Positions 55,601-63,953 of a stretch of DNA of 64,000 nucleotides are shown here, in pieces. Each line of letters starts with the position of its first letter. The stretch's first letter is position 1. Source of the DNA: Bacillus massilinigeriensis (GTDB lineage Bacteria; Bacillota; Bacilli; Bacillales; Cytobacillaceae). The stretch lies in NCBI RefSeq assembly GCF_900117315.1, contig NZ_LT630337.1, forward strand, positions 3,944,628 to 4,008,627, written 5' to 3'. Both the position numbers and the translations under genes were made by a program. Under the pieces are notes generated by a model. The model saw only the letters and a program-made list of their open reading frames with translations, searched no databases and was not told where the DNA came from.

Positions 55601-56428
55601 TTACTTAACTAAATCCTGAACGAATTTTGGCAAAACAAATGCCGCCTTATGAAGCTCTTTCGTGTAATATCTTGTTTCAATATCATGGAAGCGTTCTTCA
55701 CTTACTTCCAACGGATTGTATTTCTTCGAGCCAATCGTAAATGCCCAAAGACCGCTTGGATACGTTGGAATATTGGCAACATACAGGTGAGTAATCGGGA
55801 AAATTTCTTTAACGTCCTTTTGGACATTACGGATTAAATCAGCCTTAAACCAGGGGTTATCTGACTGAGCAACAAAAAGTCCGTCATCCTTCAAGGCTTT
55901 AGATATCCCTGCATAAAAGCCCTTTGTAAATAAGTTCACAGCCGGTCCAACTGGTTCAGTAGAATCAACCATGATGACATCATATTCGTTTTCACTATTG
56001 GCAATATGCATGAAGCCATCGTCTACCTTCACTTCCACGCGAGGATCATCGAGCTTCCCTGCAATTTCTGGTAAATATTTTTTAGAGTACTCAATGACCT
56101 TTCCATCGATATCAACCAGTGTAGCCTTTTTTACACTTGGGTGCTTTAATACCTCACGAATAACTCCTCCATCTCCACCTCCAACAACAAGAATGTTCTC
56201 TGGATTCGGATGGGTAAAAAGTGGAACATGGGCAACCATTTCGTGATAAACAAATTCGTCCTTCACGCTTGTCATGACCATGTCATCTAAAATAAGCATA
56301 TTGCCCCATTCTTCTGTTTCTACCATATCTAGTTTTTGAAACTCGGTTTGTTCCGTATGTAAAGTACGATTAATTTTCATTGTGATTCCAAAATTCTCTG
56401 TTTGCTTTTCTGTAAACCAAATGCTCAT
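55601..56428 (-). CDS. speE: Spermidine synthase
   Basis: Transfers aminopropyl from decarboxylated S-adenosylmethionine to putrescine. 275 residues. [30 protein letters not shown] binds the cofactor; [10 protein letters not shown] contains the catalytic Asp; [13 protein letters not shown] is conserved. ATG 56428 gives [18 protein letters not shown] as in B. subtilis; three earlier codons (to 56437) are possible but weaker. First gene of speE-speB. Confidence 0.96.
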   Translation of the reverse strand: MSIWFTEKQTENFGITMKINRTLHTEQTEFQKLDMVETEEWGNMLILDDMVMTSVKDEFVYHEMVAHVPLFTHPNPENILVVGGGDGGVIREVLKHPSVKKATLVDIDGKVIEYSKKYLPEIAGKLDDPRVEVKVDDGFMHIANSENEYDVIMVDSTEPVGPAVNLFTKGFYAGISKALKDDGLFVAQSDNPWFKADLIRNVQKDVKEIFPITHLYVANIPTYPSGLWAFTIGSKKYNPLEVSEERFHDIETRYYTKELHKAAFVLPKFVQDLVK

Positions 56429-56515
56429 AATCATCATTCCCTTTCTTATTTATGATTAAAGCCTTATTTAGTCTGTCTATTGATTACCGCTCAAGGCATA
56501 CGCTTTTTCGCAGAT

Positions 56516-56543
56516 GGTCCGGGAGTCTCGCACATCCCGATCC
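56516..56543 (-). promoter_or_regulatory. GC-rich hairpin in the speE leader
   Basis: GGATCGGGA and TCCCGGACC (56543-56516, minus strand) pair with two internal mismatches around a 10-base loop, within a leader of about 240 bases that is much richer in GC (56480-56560) than its flanks. No known riboswitch is recognised. Confidence 0.35.
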
Positions 56544-56667
56544 AATCAACTCCGTGCAGAAAATAACTTAGCCATATATGAAAGAATTTTCTATTCTTCA
56601 CTAATATGTATGGCTTCATTTTACTTCTATATACTGCCCTATCTTATTTTTTACAAACATCAGAAAA

Positions 56668-56695
56668 AGTATAGTTGAATCTAGCAAAAATGCAA
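56668..56695 (-). promoter_or_regulatory. Candidate sigma-A promoter of speE-speB
   Basis: TTGCAT (56695-56690) and TATACT (56673-56668) on the minus strand, spacer 16. Confidence 0.55.
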
Positions 56696-56725
56696 GAAAA
56701 AATTTCTAGTTTTTAATAGAAATGA

Positions 56726-56754
56726 GTTTAAAACCTCCCTGTTTTTTTCATACT
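56726..56754 (+). promoter_or_regulatory. Weak candidate forespore promoter of pbpG
   Basis: CATACT (56749-56754) resembles a sigma-G -10 and lies 18 bases after GTTTA (56726-56730), about 60 bases before the start. B. subtilis pbpG is forespore-expressed, so such a promoter is expected, but the -35 match is poor. Confidence 0.25.
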
Positions 56755-56814
56755 GTGAATAGCAAGCTTTCATGGACTATATTTGCTATTTTGGAAAACA
56801 GTGAGGTGAATAAA

Positions 56815-58887
56815 ATGGAACTCATGACCGATCATCGATTTCGAAAGACAATAAAATACCTACGTGCCATTTTCATCATCACTTTATTAGCTGCTGCACT
56901 TTGCTTTGTTTTGTTAATTGGTTTATTAGTATATGCAAAAGTACTAGGTCCACCACCCCTTGCTGTACCACAATCTACTCTATATTTCTCAGATGATGGA
57001 GAAATGATTGGGGAAAGTAATAATGGGCAAAAGCGCTATTGGGTTCCACTTAAGAAAATCTCTCCAGATCTCATTGATGCTACCCTTTCCATTGAGGATA
57101 AAAGCTTCTATGAACACCATGGATTTGACTTCAAGCGGATTGCCGGGGCCGCATTTGCTGATATTAAGGCATTTGCCAAGGTGCAAGGGGCAAGTACCAT
57201 TAGCCAGCAGTATGCACGAAATCTTTTCCTCGAGCATGATAAAACATGGAAAAGAAAGATTTCTGAAGCCTTTTATACCCTGCGAATTGAGTTGAATTAT
57301 ACAAAAGGTGAGATTTTGGAAGGTTATTTAAATACCATTTATTATGGGAATGGGGGTTATGGAATCCAGGCGGCAAGCCAATATTACTTTGGCAAGGATG
57401 CTGAAAAAATAAATCTTGCAGAGGCAGCGATGCTTGCTGGAATTCCAAAGGGTCCTGGAATTTACTCACCTTTAGCCTCCTATGAAAATGCTAAAAAACG
57501 GCAGAAAATCATCCTAAGCGCCATGTTAGAGGATGGTCATATTAATAAAAAAGAATTTGAAAAGACCATTAATCAAAAATTAGTCTTTGTTGGGGAATTT
57601 CCAAATCCAAAGGCTGAAATTGCCCCTTACTTTCAAGATGCTGTTAGCTACGCTTTAAAAAATGAGCTAAACCTTGATGATCGTACAATCGAGCTCGGTG
57701 GATTGAAGGTATATACAACACTTGATTTAGAACAGCAAAGGGTTGCTGAAAGTACCATTGAAAAATTGGTTTCAAAGGAATCCGAGATCCAAGTAGGGAT
57801 GGTTGCAATGGACCCTAAAACAGGCTATGTCAAAGCCATGATTGGCGGTCGAGATTATGAGAAAAGTCCTTATAACCGAACCACCCAGGCCGTTCGTCAG
57901 CCAGGTTCTACGATAAAGCCTCTCCTGTATTACGCAGCCTTGGATCATGGATTTACACCAGCGACTGTCATGAGAAGCGAAATGACAACCTTCCGCTTTG
58001 ATGATGAACGAAAGGAGTATACTCCACATAATTTTAATAACCAATATGCTGATTCCGACATAACAATGGCCCAGGCATTAGCCTTATCCGACAACGTCTT
58101 TGCAGTAAAAACTCATTTATTTCTAGGTGAAGAAACCTTAATTGAAACCATCAAAAAGTTTGGCATTCATACTAAGATGGATAAGGTTCCTTCACTAGCT
58201 CTTGGAACCTCAGGAGTAAGGGTCATCGAGATGGCCAATGCCTATAGTATGCTTGCAAATGGCGGTAACAAGGTAACTCCTGTCTATATCAAACGTGTGG
58301 TCAATCATAAGGGTGAAGTCATTTATGAATATGAAAACAAAGCCGAACAAGTTTTGAAGCCAGAGCAGGCCTTTGTAATGACACATATGCTAACGGGAAT
58401 GTTTGATAAAAAGTTGAATGGATACGCTCACGTAACCGGGAGTACGATTATTAAGGATATGACTAGGCCGTATGCCGGAAAATCCGGAACAACCGAATCT
58501 GATAGCTGGATGATAGGCTATACTCCACAATTAGTATCAGCAATTTGGACAGGATATGACAAAGGAAAGCCCATCGAATTAACGGCGGAGAAATCCTATG
58601 CTAAAAACATCTGGGTTCATTTTATGGAAAAGGCTTTAGCTGATGAGCCAAAAAGGAAGTTTAAATCACCAAATGGTACGGTTGGGGTTTACCTAGATCC
58701 TGAAAACGGGAAGCTAGCGGCTGATAACTGTCCCGTCAAACGATTAACCTATTTTGTATCTGGTACAGAGCCAACTGAATACTGTACTGATCATCTTTCA
58801 GAAAATGAAGAGCGTGTGAAAAAGGATAAGAAGAGTAAGGAGAAAGAAAGTCCTTGGTATAAGAAGCTATTTGAGTGGGGTTCTTAA
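56815..58887 (+). CDS. pbpG: Class A penicillin-binding protein, PbpG (YwhE) type
   Basis: 690 residues: a cytosolic start, one transmembrane helix (about 18-42), a GT51 glycosyltransferase domain with Glu94 in IEDKSFYEHHGFD and GASTISQQYARNLFLEHDKTWKRK, then a transpeptidase with Ser365-x-x-Lys368 (PGSTIKPL), SDN at 425-427 and KSGTT from 556. It polymerises and crosslinks peptidoglycan, in B. subtilis in the forespore for the germ cell wall. ATG 56815 has GAGGTG upstream and matches the family start; the longer frame to 56722 does not. Next to speE as in B. subtilis. Confidence 0.95.
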   Translation: MELMTDHRFRKTIKYLRAIFIITLLAAALCFVLLIGLLVYAKVLGPPPLAVPQSTLYFSDDGEMIGESNNGQKRYWVPLKKISPDLIDATLSIEDKSFYEHHGFDFKRIAGAAFADIKAFAKVQGASTISQQYARNLFLEHDKTWKRKISEAFYTLRIELNYTKGEILEGYLNTIYYGNGGYGIQAASQYYFGKDAEKINLAEAAMLAGIPKGPGIYSPLASYENAKKRQKIILSAMLEDGHINKKEFEKTINQKLVFVGEFPNPKAEIAPYFQDAVSYALKNELNLDDRTIELGGLKVYTTLDLEQQRVAESTIEKLVSKESEIQVGMVAMDPKTGYVKAMIGGRDYEKSPYNRTTQAVRQPGSTIKPLLYYAALDHGFTPATVMRSEMTTFRFDDERKEYTPHNFNNQYADSDITMAQALALSDNVFAVKTHLFLGEETLIETIKKFGIHTKMDKVPSLALGTSGVRVIEMANAYSMLANGGNKVTPVYIKRVVNHKGEVIYEYENKAEQVLKPEQAFVMTHMLTGMFDKKLNGYAHVTGSTIIKDMTRPYAGKSGTTESDSWMIGYTPQLVSAIWTGYDKGKPIELTAEKSYAKNIWVHFMEKALADEPKRKFKSPNGTVGVYLDPENGKLAADNCPVKRLTYFVSGTEPTEYCTDHLSENEERVKKDKKSKEKESPWYKKLFEWGS

Positions 58888-58951
58888 TTGAATAGGCTCC
58901 TCTTGGAGTAACAAATCTTTTGGAAATCGATTCCTATTTCTCCTAATAATT

Positions 58952-58987
58952 GAAAAGCCTCGGTCGCTTGGGCATCCGAGGCTTTTC
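58952..58987 (+). terminator. Terminator of pbpG
   Basis: GAAAAGCCTCGG (58952-58963) and CCGAGGCTTTTC (58976-58987) are perfect arms with a 12-base loop; the T-tract is inside the stem end and only partial beyond. Confidence 0.8.
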
Positions 58988-59000
58988 GTGTCCTAGTTTT

Positions 59001-59019
59001 ACAGTGTGTTTTACACTGT
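59001..59019. repeat. Short perfect palindrome after pbpG
   Basis: ACAGTGT (59001-59007) and ACACTGT (59013-59019) around GTTTT. It may be an operator or extra stop signal. No gene is seen from 59020 to 59212. Confidence 0.45.
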
Positions 59020-59212
59020 TACTAAGTTTACTTTTTTTCTATTAATACGGCAAGTATCTGTCAAATGAAATTCGAAAAACTGTCACATTTCAGACAAAAA
59101 CAAAATACCTTTTGTGATATTCGTCCTATTATGGTGCTGATATTTCTAACCTTTTACTCTCTGGACCTGTTTTTTTACGTTTTAAGGTAGGGATGATTTA
59201 CGGAGGAGGCAG

Positions 59213-59425
59213 TTGAACTTGTCCTTCCATCACTTGCATCTACTGGAGCTGGGTCTCCCCCGACTAGAGATACGGAAGCCGGCCCTTCCATTTATTAGGG
59301 GTCTGAAGGAGGATAAAAAGGCATTAATTCTTGAAAAAATAAATGCAAATCCTCGTTCGGTAGGCAAAATTCCTTCTAGTCCGCATGTTATGTTATATAC
59401 GACTATTCCCAACCGATCAGATTGA
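59213..59425 (+). CDS. Possible small basic protein, unknown
   Basis: A 70-codon frame starting at TTG with GGAGG 6 bases upstream. The C-terminal half (RGLKEDKKALILEKINANPRSVGKI) looks protein-like in composition and codon choice, the N-terminal half less so, and another frame is open across the first third. No family is recognised and no terminator follows. It could be a decayed gene or chance. Confidence 0.25.
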   Translation: MNLSFHHLHLLELGLPRLEIRKPALPFIRGLKEDKKALILEKINANPRSVGKIPSSPHVMLYTTIPNRSD

Positions 59426-59460
59426 GTTGTTGGGCTTTGTTTTTTGGCTTAATGAGAGGA

Positions 59461-59703
59461 AAAATCGATGGCATTGCTTTAAAATTTGCATAGTTTGGCC
59501 ATTTTTTAGGATAAAGTGTCATAGTATTACATCTAATCTTCTCCTCGAGGCTGACCAATGAGAAATTTTAACCCCGGTGAAATTAGATATCCGCGATTAT
59601 TTTGATATATCCGCGGTTTTCATGGATTTATCCGCGATTTTTTCAATATATCCGCGATAAATTGAATATATCCGCGGAAAACACCATTTTATCCGCGATT
59701 AGG
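59461..59703 (+). repeat. Composite repeat, copy A, with phased TATCCGCG array 3 (six cores)
   Basis: Cores start at 59588, 59608, 59629, 59649, 59669 and 59690: steps 20, 21, 20, 20, 21. The preceding part (59461-59587: GCATTGCTTTAAAATTTGCA, AGGATAAAGTGTC, GGCTGACCAA, GGTGAAATTAGA) recurs in reverse orientation at 61661-61860, so array and flank form one element. Confidence 0.85.
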
Positions 59704-59731
59704 CATTCTCTGCCTTTCCAAGATAACAGCA

Positions 59732-59781
59732 TAAAAAAAGCCACCCCCCAATGCGAAAAAAACATGCCATGGGGAGTGGTT
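59732..59781 (-). terminator. Terminator of ywhC-ywhD
   Basis: CCACTCCCCA (59779-59770) pairs with TGGGGGGTGG (59750-59741) on the minus strand, then seven T. Its arms resemble those of the ywhB terminator. Confidence 0.85.
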
Positions 59782-59879
59782 TTGTAATCGGTAAAATTGG
59801 TGAGGAGCCACTACTTACACTTCACTCCAGCGCTTCCCACCAGCTGCCTAACGTATTATTGCTTCGATAAAATCAACAA

Positions 59880-60395
59880 TCATTCTTTACCCTGCAAATC
59901 CTGCTTTAGCTTCTCATCCGATTTTTCCCACATCTCTTCATTGTGATTACGCAAGAAGTCTGCCAATATTCGCTTTGATTTATCATCCATATGCTCCACA
60001 ATGATATGTCGCTTAATCGATTTATCTAAACGGTTCACATGCTCAGGCAGTAATTTATAGCCCCTGCGGATTTCTCTATCCACTGTCATTTCACAGGCTG
60101 TTACACCCGCATAATAAGGGCCTTCCTCTTTCCGGTCAGCCGTTACCCAAACAAGCCAATAAGGCTTACCGTTTGGAACCTCTTCCTTATTCGGCAAAAA
60201 CTTAATTCCCTTTTCAACTACACTTCGCGCATGCATGGCGCCAATATCAACAAAGGCCTCTCCCTCATTGATATCAATGATGACCGGTGACACATTATCG
60301 AGACTTAATGATCCCTTACCAAATCCCTTATGTCCATCAGTCGGATCACTTTTAATAATATTAAAGCCAATATTTTTTTTCTTCTTTTCTTCCAT
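59880..60395 (-). CDS. ywhD: YwhD family protein
   Basis: 171 residues, cytosolic, unknown function. FNIIKSDPTDGHKGFGKGSLSLDNVSPVIIDINEGEAFVDIGAMHARS and a basic helical C-terminus (ADFLRNHNEEMWEK) are the family pattern. GGAGGG precedes the ATG. 17 bases after ywhC, so the two form an operon as in B. subtilis. No catalytic motif is visible. Confidence 0.88.
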   Translation of the reverse strand: MEEKKKKNIGFNIIKSDPTDGHKGFGKGSLSLDNVSPVIIDINEGEAFVDIGAMHARSVVEKGIKFLPNKEEVPNGKPYWLVWVTADRKEEGPYYAGVTACEMTVDREIRRGYKLLPEHVNRLDKSIKRHIIVEHMDDKSKRILADFLRNHNEEMWEKSDEKLKQDLQGKE

Positions 60396-60412
60396 CTATC
60401 TTTCCCTCCATC

Positions 60413-61072
60413 TTAATTCATCAGCAATTGATAGAAAAACTGATTGATTGTTTGCACAATATTTGGTGTCACTGTGTTAATAATCGGATGGATCGTATAT
60501 TGATCTAGTGGTGTAAAAATAATAATGAGAAAAATTAAGGCTCCGTATTGCTCATACTGTGTCATTTTTGCCCTTATATTCACTGGGGCCAAATCCTCAA
60601 TAATCCGATAACCATCAAGTGGTGGAAAGGGCAATAGGTTAAAAATGAACAAAAGTGCATTTAAACTAATAAAAATATTTAAAAAATCAGGAACAGATGA
60701 TGGCAGCCCTGAAGCAATCCCCGTTGCCATTAAGCTGTACCATATGAAAATGGCAAGTATCACTAATAATAAATTACTCAATGGCCCAGCTAAAGAAACT
60801 AATACTCCAGCTAATCTTGGCTTTTTAAAAAAATAACGATTAACCGGTACAGGCCTTGCCCAACCAAAGCCAGCAATAAAAATAAATAACGTTCCGAGCG
60901 GATCTAAATGCTGGAGTGGGTTGAGCGTTAGCCTCCCCTGTTTTTTTGCCGTCATATCTCCAAATTTATAGGCCACATAGGCGTGTGCAAATTCATGAAG
61001 TGAAAAAGCAATCATTAATGTTATCGCCACATAAGGAATCTCATTCCAATTATAGGCAAGAAATTGATCCAA
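60413..61072 (-). CDS. ywhC: Site-2-protease-like M50 metalloprotease
   Basis: 219 residues, five or six transmembrane helices. Zinc motif HEFAH in AFSLHEFAHAYVAYKFGD, the GRLTLNPLQHLDPLGT stretch and the third ligand region NLLPFPPLDGYRI identify an intramembrane-type M50B peptidase of the YwhC/Rip3-like group without a CBS or PDZ domain. The substrate is unknown. TTG start with AAAGGGGG 8 bases upstream; the nearby ATG is out of frame. Confidence 0.9.
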   Translation of the reverse strand: MDQFLAYNWNEIPYVAITLMIAFSLHEFAHAYVAYKFGDMTAKKQGRLTLNPLQHLDPLGTLFIFIAGFGWARPVPVNRYFFKKPRLAGVLVSLAGPLSNLLLVILAIFIWYSLMATGIASGLPSSVPDFLNIFISLNALLFIFNLLPFPPLDGYRIIEDLAPVNIRAKMTQYEQYGALIFLIIIFTPLDQYTIHPIINTVTPNIVQTINQFFYQLLMN

Positions 61073-61289
61073 AAAGCCATCCCCCTTTATTTTTCCTCAT
61101 GAAGGTTTCGTTTCTCAAATTATACATGATTCCACACTTGTTGTGAAAAATGAGCTCCAATCCAGCTTGCAGTTTTTCACATAATATGAAAAACTATTAG
61201 GACAAATGCAGCCCTTAGGTGAGATTCTTAGGCTTAATCCTTAGGGTGGTTGGTCCATACTATACCATATGTGAAGGAGTCTGATATTC

Positions 61290-61475
61290 ATGCCATACGT
61301 TACAGTGAAAATGCTAGAAGGCCGTACAGAGGAGCAGAAGAAAGCGTTAGTAGAAAAAGTAACAGATGCAGTAAACGAAACAACTGGAGCTCCAAAGGAA
61401 AAGATTGTTGTTTTTATTGAGGAAATGACCAAGAATCATTACGCGGTTGGTGGGAAACGCTTGAGTGATGAGTAA
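61290..61475 (+). CDS. ywhB: 4-oxalocrotonate tautomerase family enzyme
   Basis: 61 residues, beta-alpha-beta, hexameric in the family. The catalytic amino-terminal proline is present directly after Met (MPYVTVKMLEG), with Arg12 in GRTEEQKKALVEKVTDAV. YwhB of B. subtilis is a 4-OT homologue with tautomerase activity in vitro and unknown physiological substrate. GAAGGAG is 10 bases before the ATG. Divergent from ywhC and followed by its own terminator. Confidence 0.93.
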   Translation: MPYVTVKMLEGRTEEQKKALVEKVTDAVNETTGAPKEKIVVFIEEMTKNHYAVGGKRLSDE

Positions 61476-61511
61476 GTGGAGGTTTCCTCCCGATTTCACC
61501 CAATTTAAAAG

Positions 61512-61560
61512 ACCACTTCCCATGGCTTATTTCTATTGCCTTTGGGGAGTGGTTTTTATT
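61512..61560 (+). terminator. Terminator of ywhB
   Basis: ACCACTTCCCA (61512-61522) pairs with TGGGGAGTGGT (61543-61553) followed by TTTTATT; inner GGC/GCC extends the stem. Confidence 0.82.
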
Positions 61561-61591
61561 TGGTGACCCCGTTGAGCATGAAATGGCTTAT

Positions 61592-61860
61592 CGCGGATAT
61601 AATGATGTTTTCCGCGGATATTTTCAATTTATCGCGGATAAATCAAAATAATCGCGGATATCGGATTTCACCGGGTGCAATGTTACCAGTAGGTCGGCCT
61701 TTTTGACGACGATTTGGCGTAGTTCGATTCTCCTTACCCCAAAAATAGGGGCAAATTTACCAGTTGGTCAGCCCTTTTGAAAAAACTAGGCATAATAATC
61801 GACACTTTATCCCAAAAACTGGCTAAACTATGCAAATTTTTAAAGCAATGCACCCGATTT
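61592..61860 (-). repeat. Composite repeat, copy B, with phased array 4 (four cores), inverted
   Basis: CGCGGATA (the reverse of TATCCGCG) starts at 61592, 61613, 61633 and 61653: steps 21, 20, 20. Beyond it, 61661-61860 is related to the reverse complement of 59461-59587. Within it TTACCAGTAGGTCGGCC (61683) and TTACCAGTTGGTCAGCC (61757) form a direct repeat with a 74-base step. No gene is seen from 61561 to 61877. Confidence 0.82.
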
Positions 61861-61877
61861 AATTCCTCATACATAAA

Positions 61878-61919
61878 ACAAAAAAGCAAAGCCCTCCAGT
61901 CTAAATTGAGGCTTTGCTT
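61878..61919 (-). terminator. Terminator of ywgA
   Basis: AAGCAAAGCC (61919-61910) pairs with GGCTTTGCTT (61893-61884) on the minus strand, followed by TTTTGTTTT. Confidence 0.9.
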
Positions 61920-61932
61920 ATAAATTTCAAGT

Positions 61933-62436
61933 TTATTGTACTTTTACCTTCAGACTCTCAATATATTGATAGGCCGATTCGATTTCCTCTTCCGTATAGC
62001 GTTGCTTACTTTTCAACGTGAAAATCTTTTCCTTTACTTCTTCTCTAGGTAGATCCTCGAAAAACAACACGGTTGAAACAAGTTCAAGAAATCTAGCATT
62101 TTGTTGGTTCATGTCATTCATGCAATCCTCAAGATGGGGCATCTCAATCTCATTTAAACTGAGAAATTCCCTTCCATTCTCTGTTAAGGTATACCGATAT
62201 TGATAAAATCCACTTTTTTTCTCTTTTACCTCATTTAAAAAACCCATATTACATAGCTCTTCCACTCTTAAAGTTAGCTCCTCTGAATAAGGTCCATAAA
62301 AGTGAAACTGAAATCGTTCTTGAAATGGGAAGGTTATTTTTTTTGCTATATATATCATCTTTTGCAGTTTTTTTCTTCCAATAATCTCACCAGATACTTG
62401 GATTGCGTGCATGATTTTTGCATGGTCTTTAAGCAC
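61933..62436 (-). CDS. ywgA: YwgA family protein
   Basis: 167 residues, mostly helical, unknown function. GRKKLQKMIYIAKKITFPFQERFQFHFYGPYSEELTLRVEELCNMGFL resembles the region around which Panacea/SocA-like domains are defined, and the following part (YQYRYTLTENGREFL) looks like a winged-helix wing. Start GTG at 62436 with AGGAG 10 bases upstream. It lies 40 bases after ywfO, so cotranscription is likely; this pairing is conserved in Bacillus. Confidence 0.85.
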   Translation of the reverse strand: MLKDHAKIMHAIQVSGEIIGRKKLQKMIYIAKKITFPFQERFQFHFYGPYSEELTLRVEELCNMGFLNEVKEKKSGFYQYRYTLTENGREFLSLNEIEMPHLEDCMNDMNQQNARFLELVSTVLFFEDLPREEVKEKIFTLKSKQRYTEEEIESAYQYIESLKVKVQ

Positions 62437-62478
62437 AACTTGTCATCTCCTACTCCATGTTTTCCGTAATGATAAGCA

Positions 62479-63777
62479 TTAAATATCTAAAATGGTGCGA
62501 ATTTGTCTTTTGATATTACGTTTAGATGTTTCGTCATAAAGTAAATCAATTGGAAAATATAACTTATGGTCTGTCCTTCTTTTACCGGAAATCGCATCAA
62601 CAATCTCGGACTCTCTTGATAATTCTCGGATCTCTCCATTTTTCATCAATAGCTGAATCGGAAGGCGCTCTTCTTCCTCTCCTGGACGATAGAAATCATA
62701 AGGGAGATCGGATGAGGAATCAACAACTAAATAGTATTCAGGGTCTAAGCCTGCCTTAGTAAATAAAGTGGATAATTCAGCGAGCTTTTTATATTCCTTC
62801 GCTGGGTCGAATTCCACATATTTAAAAAGATTTCTGTCCATAAAACGATCAGCTAAATCCTTAAGAATTGTATCCTCCTCATCCTGCCACATTTGGAAAT
62901 AGAAGAGGATAACAGCCTCATCCAGCTTTAAATAGTCTTCTAATGTTAGTTTATTTTCGAAAAGTGAGTAGAAATGGATCGGGTCCTGCTTAAAGGAGTA
63001 TTGATTTTCATATAGAAACTTGGCTCGGTGGAGAATCTTTGTCAATATCACTTCAGCACTTCGAGTTACTGGGTGAAAATAGACCTGCCAATACATTTGG
63101 TATCTGCTCATGATGTAATCCTCAACGGCATGCATTCCACTATGCTTGATGACTACCTGATCCTCTTTCGGCCGCATGACGCGCAAGATTCGTTCCATAT
63201 CAAAATGGCCATAGCTTACCCCTGTGAAATAGGCATCTCTTTGCAAATAATCCATTCGATCGGCATCAATTTGACTAGAGATTAGGCTAATGACCAATTT
63301 ATTTTCATAAGTCTTTGCAATCACCTCTGCTACTTTTTTAGGAAAATCATCACTAACCTTAGTGAGGATTTGATGAACCTCTGTATCTCCTAAAATAATT
63401 TGCTGGGTGTAGTATTCATGATCGAAATCAAATACCTTTTCAAAGGAATGTGAGAATGGACCATGGCCTAAATCATGAAGCAAGGCTGCACAAAGAGTTA
63501 GCAGTCTCTCATCATGATTCCAATCTGGTCTCCATTCAAATACATCATCCACAATTCTCCGTACGACCTCGTAAACGCCGAGAGAATGGTTAAATCGGCT
63601 ATGTTCGGCACCATGGAAGGTCAAATAGGTTGTACCTAGCTGTTTGATTCTTCTTAGCCTTTGGAATTCCTTCGTGCCGATTAAATCCCAAATGACCCGG
63701 TCACGCACATGCACATAGCGATGAACTGGATCTTTAAAAACCTTTTCTTCTTTCAGTTTTTCAGCCGAATAACCCAT
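62479..63777 (-). CDS. ywfO: HD-domain phosphohydrolase (dNTPase-like) YwfO
   Basis: 432 residues. The HD motif is complete: H in EFQRLRRIKQLGTTYLTFHGAEHSRFNHSLGVYEV, HD in CAALLHDLGHGPFSHSFE, and D in SSQIDADRMDYLQRD. The SAMHD1/dGTPase-like layout suggests deoxynucleoside triphosphate hydrolysis; the B. subtilis homologue was reported to have such activity as I recall. ATG 63777 (MGYSAEKLKEEKVFKDPVHRY) is preferred to a GTG at 63789, which has no good ribosome binding site. Confidence 0.92.
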   Translation of the reverse strand: MGYSAEKLKEEKVFKDPVHRYVHVRDRVIWDLIGTKEFQRLRRIKQLGTTYLTFHGAEHSRFNHSLGVYEVVRRIVDDVFEWRPDWNHDERLLTLCAALLHDLGHGPFSHSFEKVFDFDHEYYTQQIILGDTEVHQILTKVSDDFPKKVAEVIAKTYENKLVISLISSQIDADRMDYLQRDAYFTGVSYGHFDMERILRVMRPKEDQVVIKHSGMHAVEDYIMSRYQMYWQVYFHPVTRSAEVILTKILHRAKFLYENQYSFKQDPIHFYSLFENKLTLEDYLKLDEAVILFYFQMWQDEEDTILKDLADRFMDRNLFKYVEFDPAKEYKKLAELSTLFTKAGLDPEYYLVVDSSSDLPYDFYRPGEEEERLPIQLLMKNGEIRELSRESEIVDAISGKRRTDHKLYFPIDLLYDETSKRNIKRQIRTILDI

Positions 63778-63902
63778 TTTCTCCCCCACTTCCTATTAAT
63801 CTTAATCTTATTATAATGCCAAATCTCCACAAATTGTTAAAAAATTCATGTTCCTTCGACAAAATTTACATCAACTATTTTATCCACATAAAGGAGTTTC
63901 TA

Positions 63903-63943
63903 AGAAAAAGAAAAACCGCCTGATACTTGCTCATAAAGGCGAT
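63903..63943 (-). terminator. Terminator of the gene entering from the right
   Basis: TCGCCT (63942-63937) pairs with AGGCGG (63921-63916) on the minus strand, then TTTTTCTTTTT. A lone DnaA box is at 63880-63888. Confidence 0.75.
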
Positions 63944-63953
63944 TTTGATTTTA

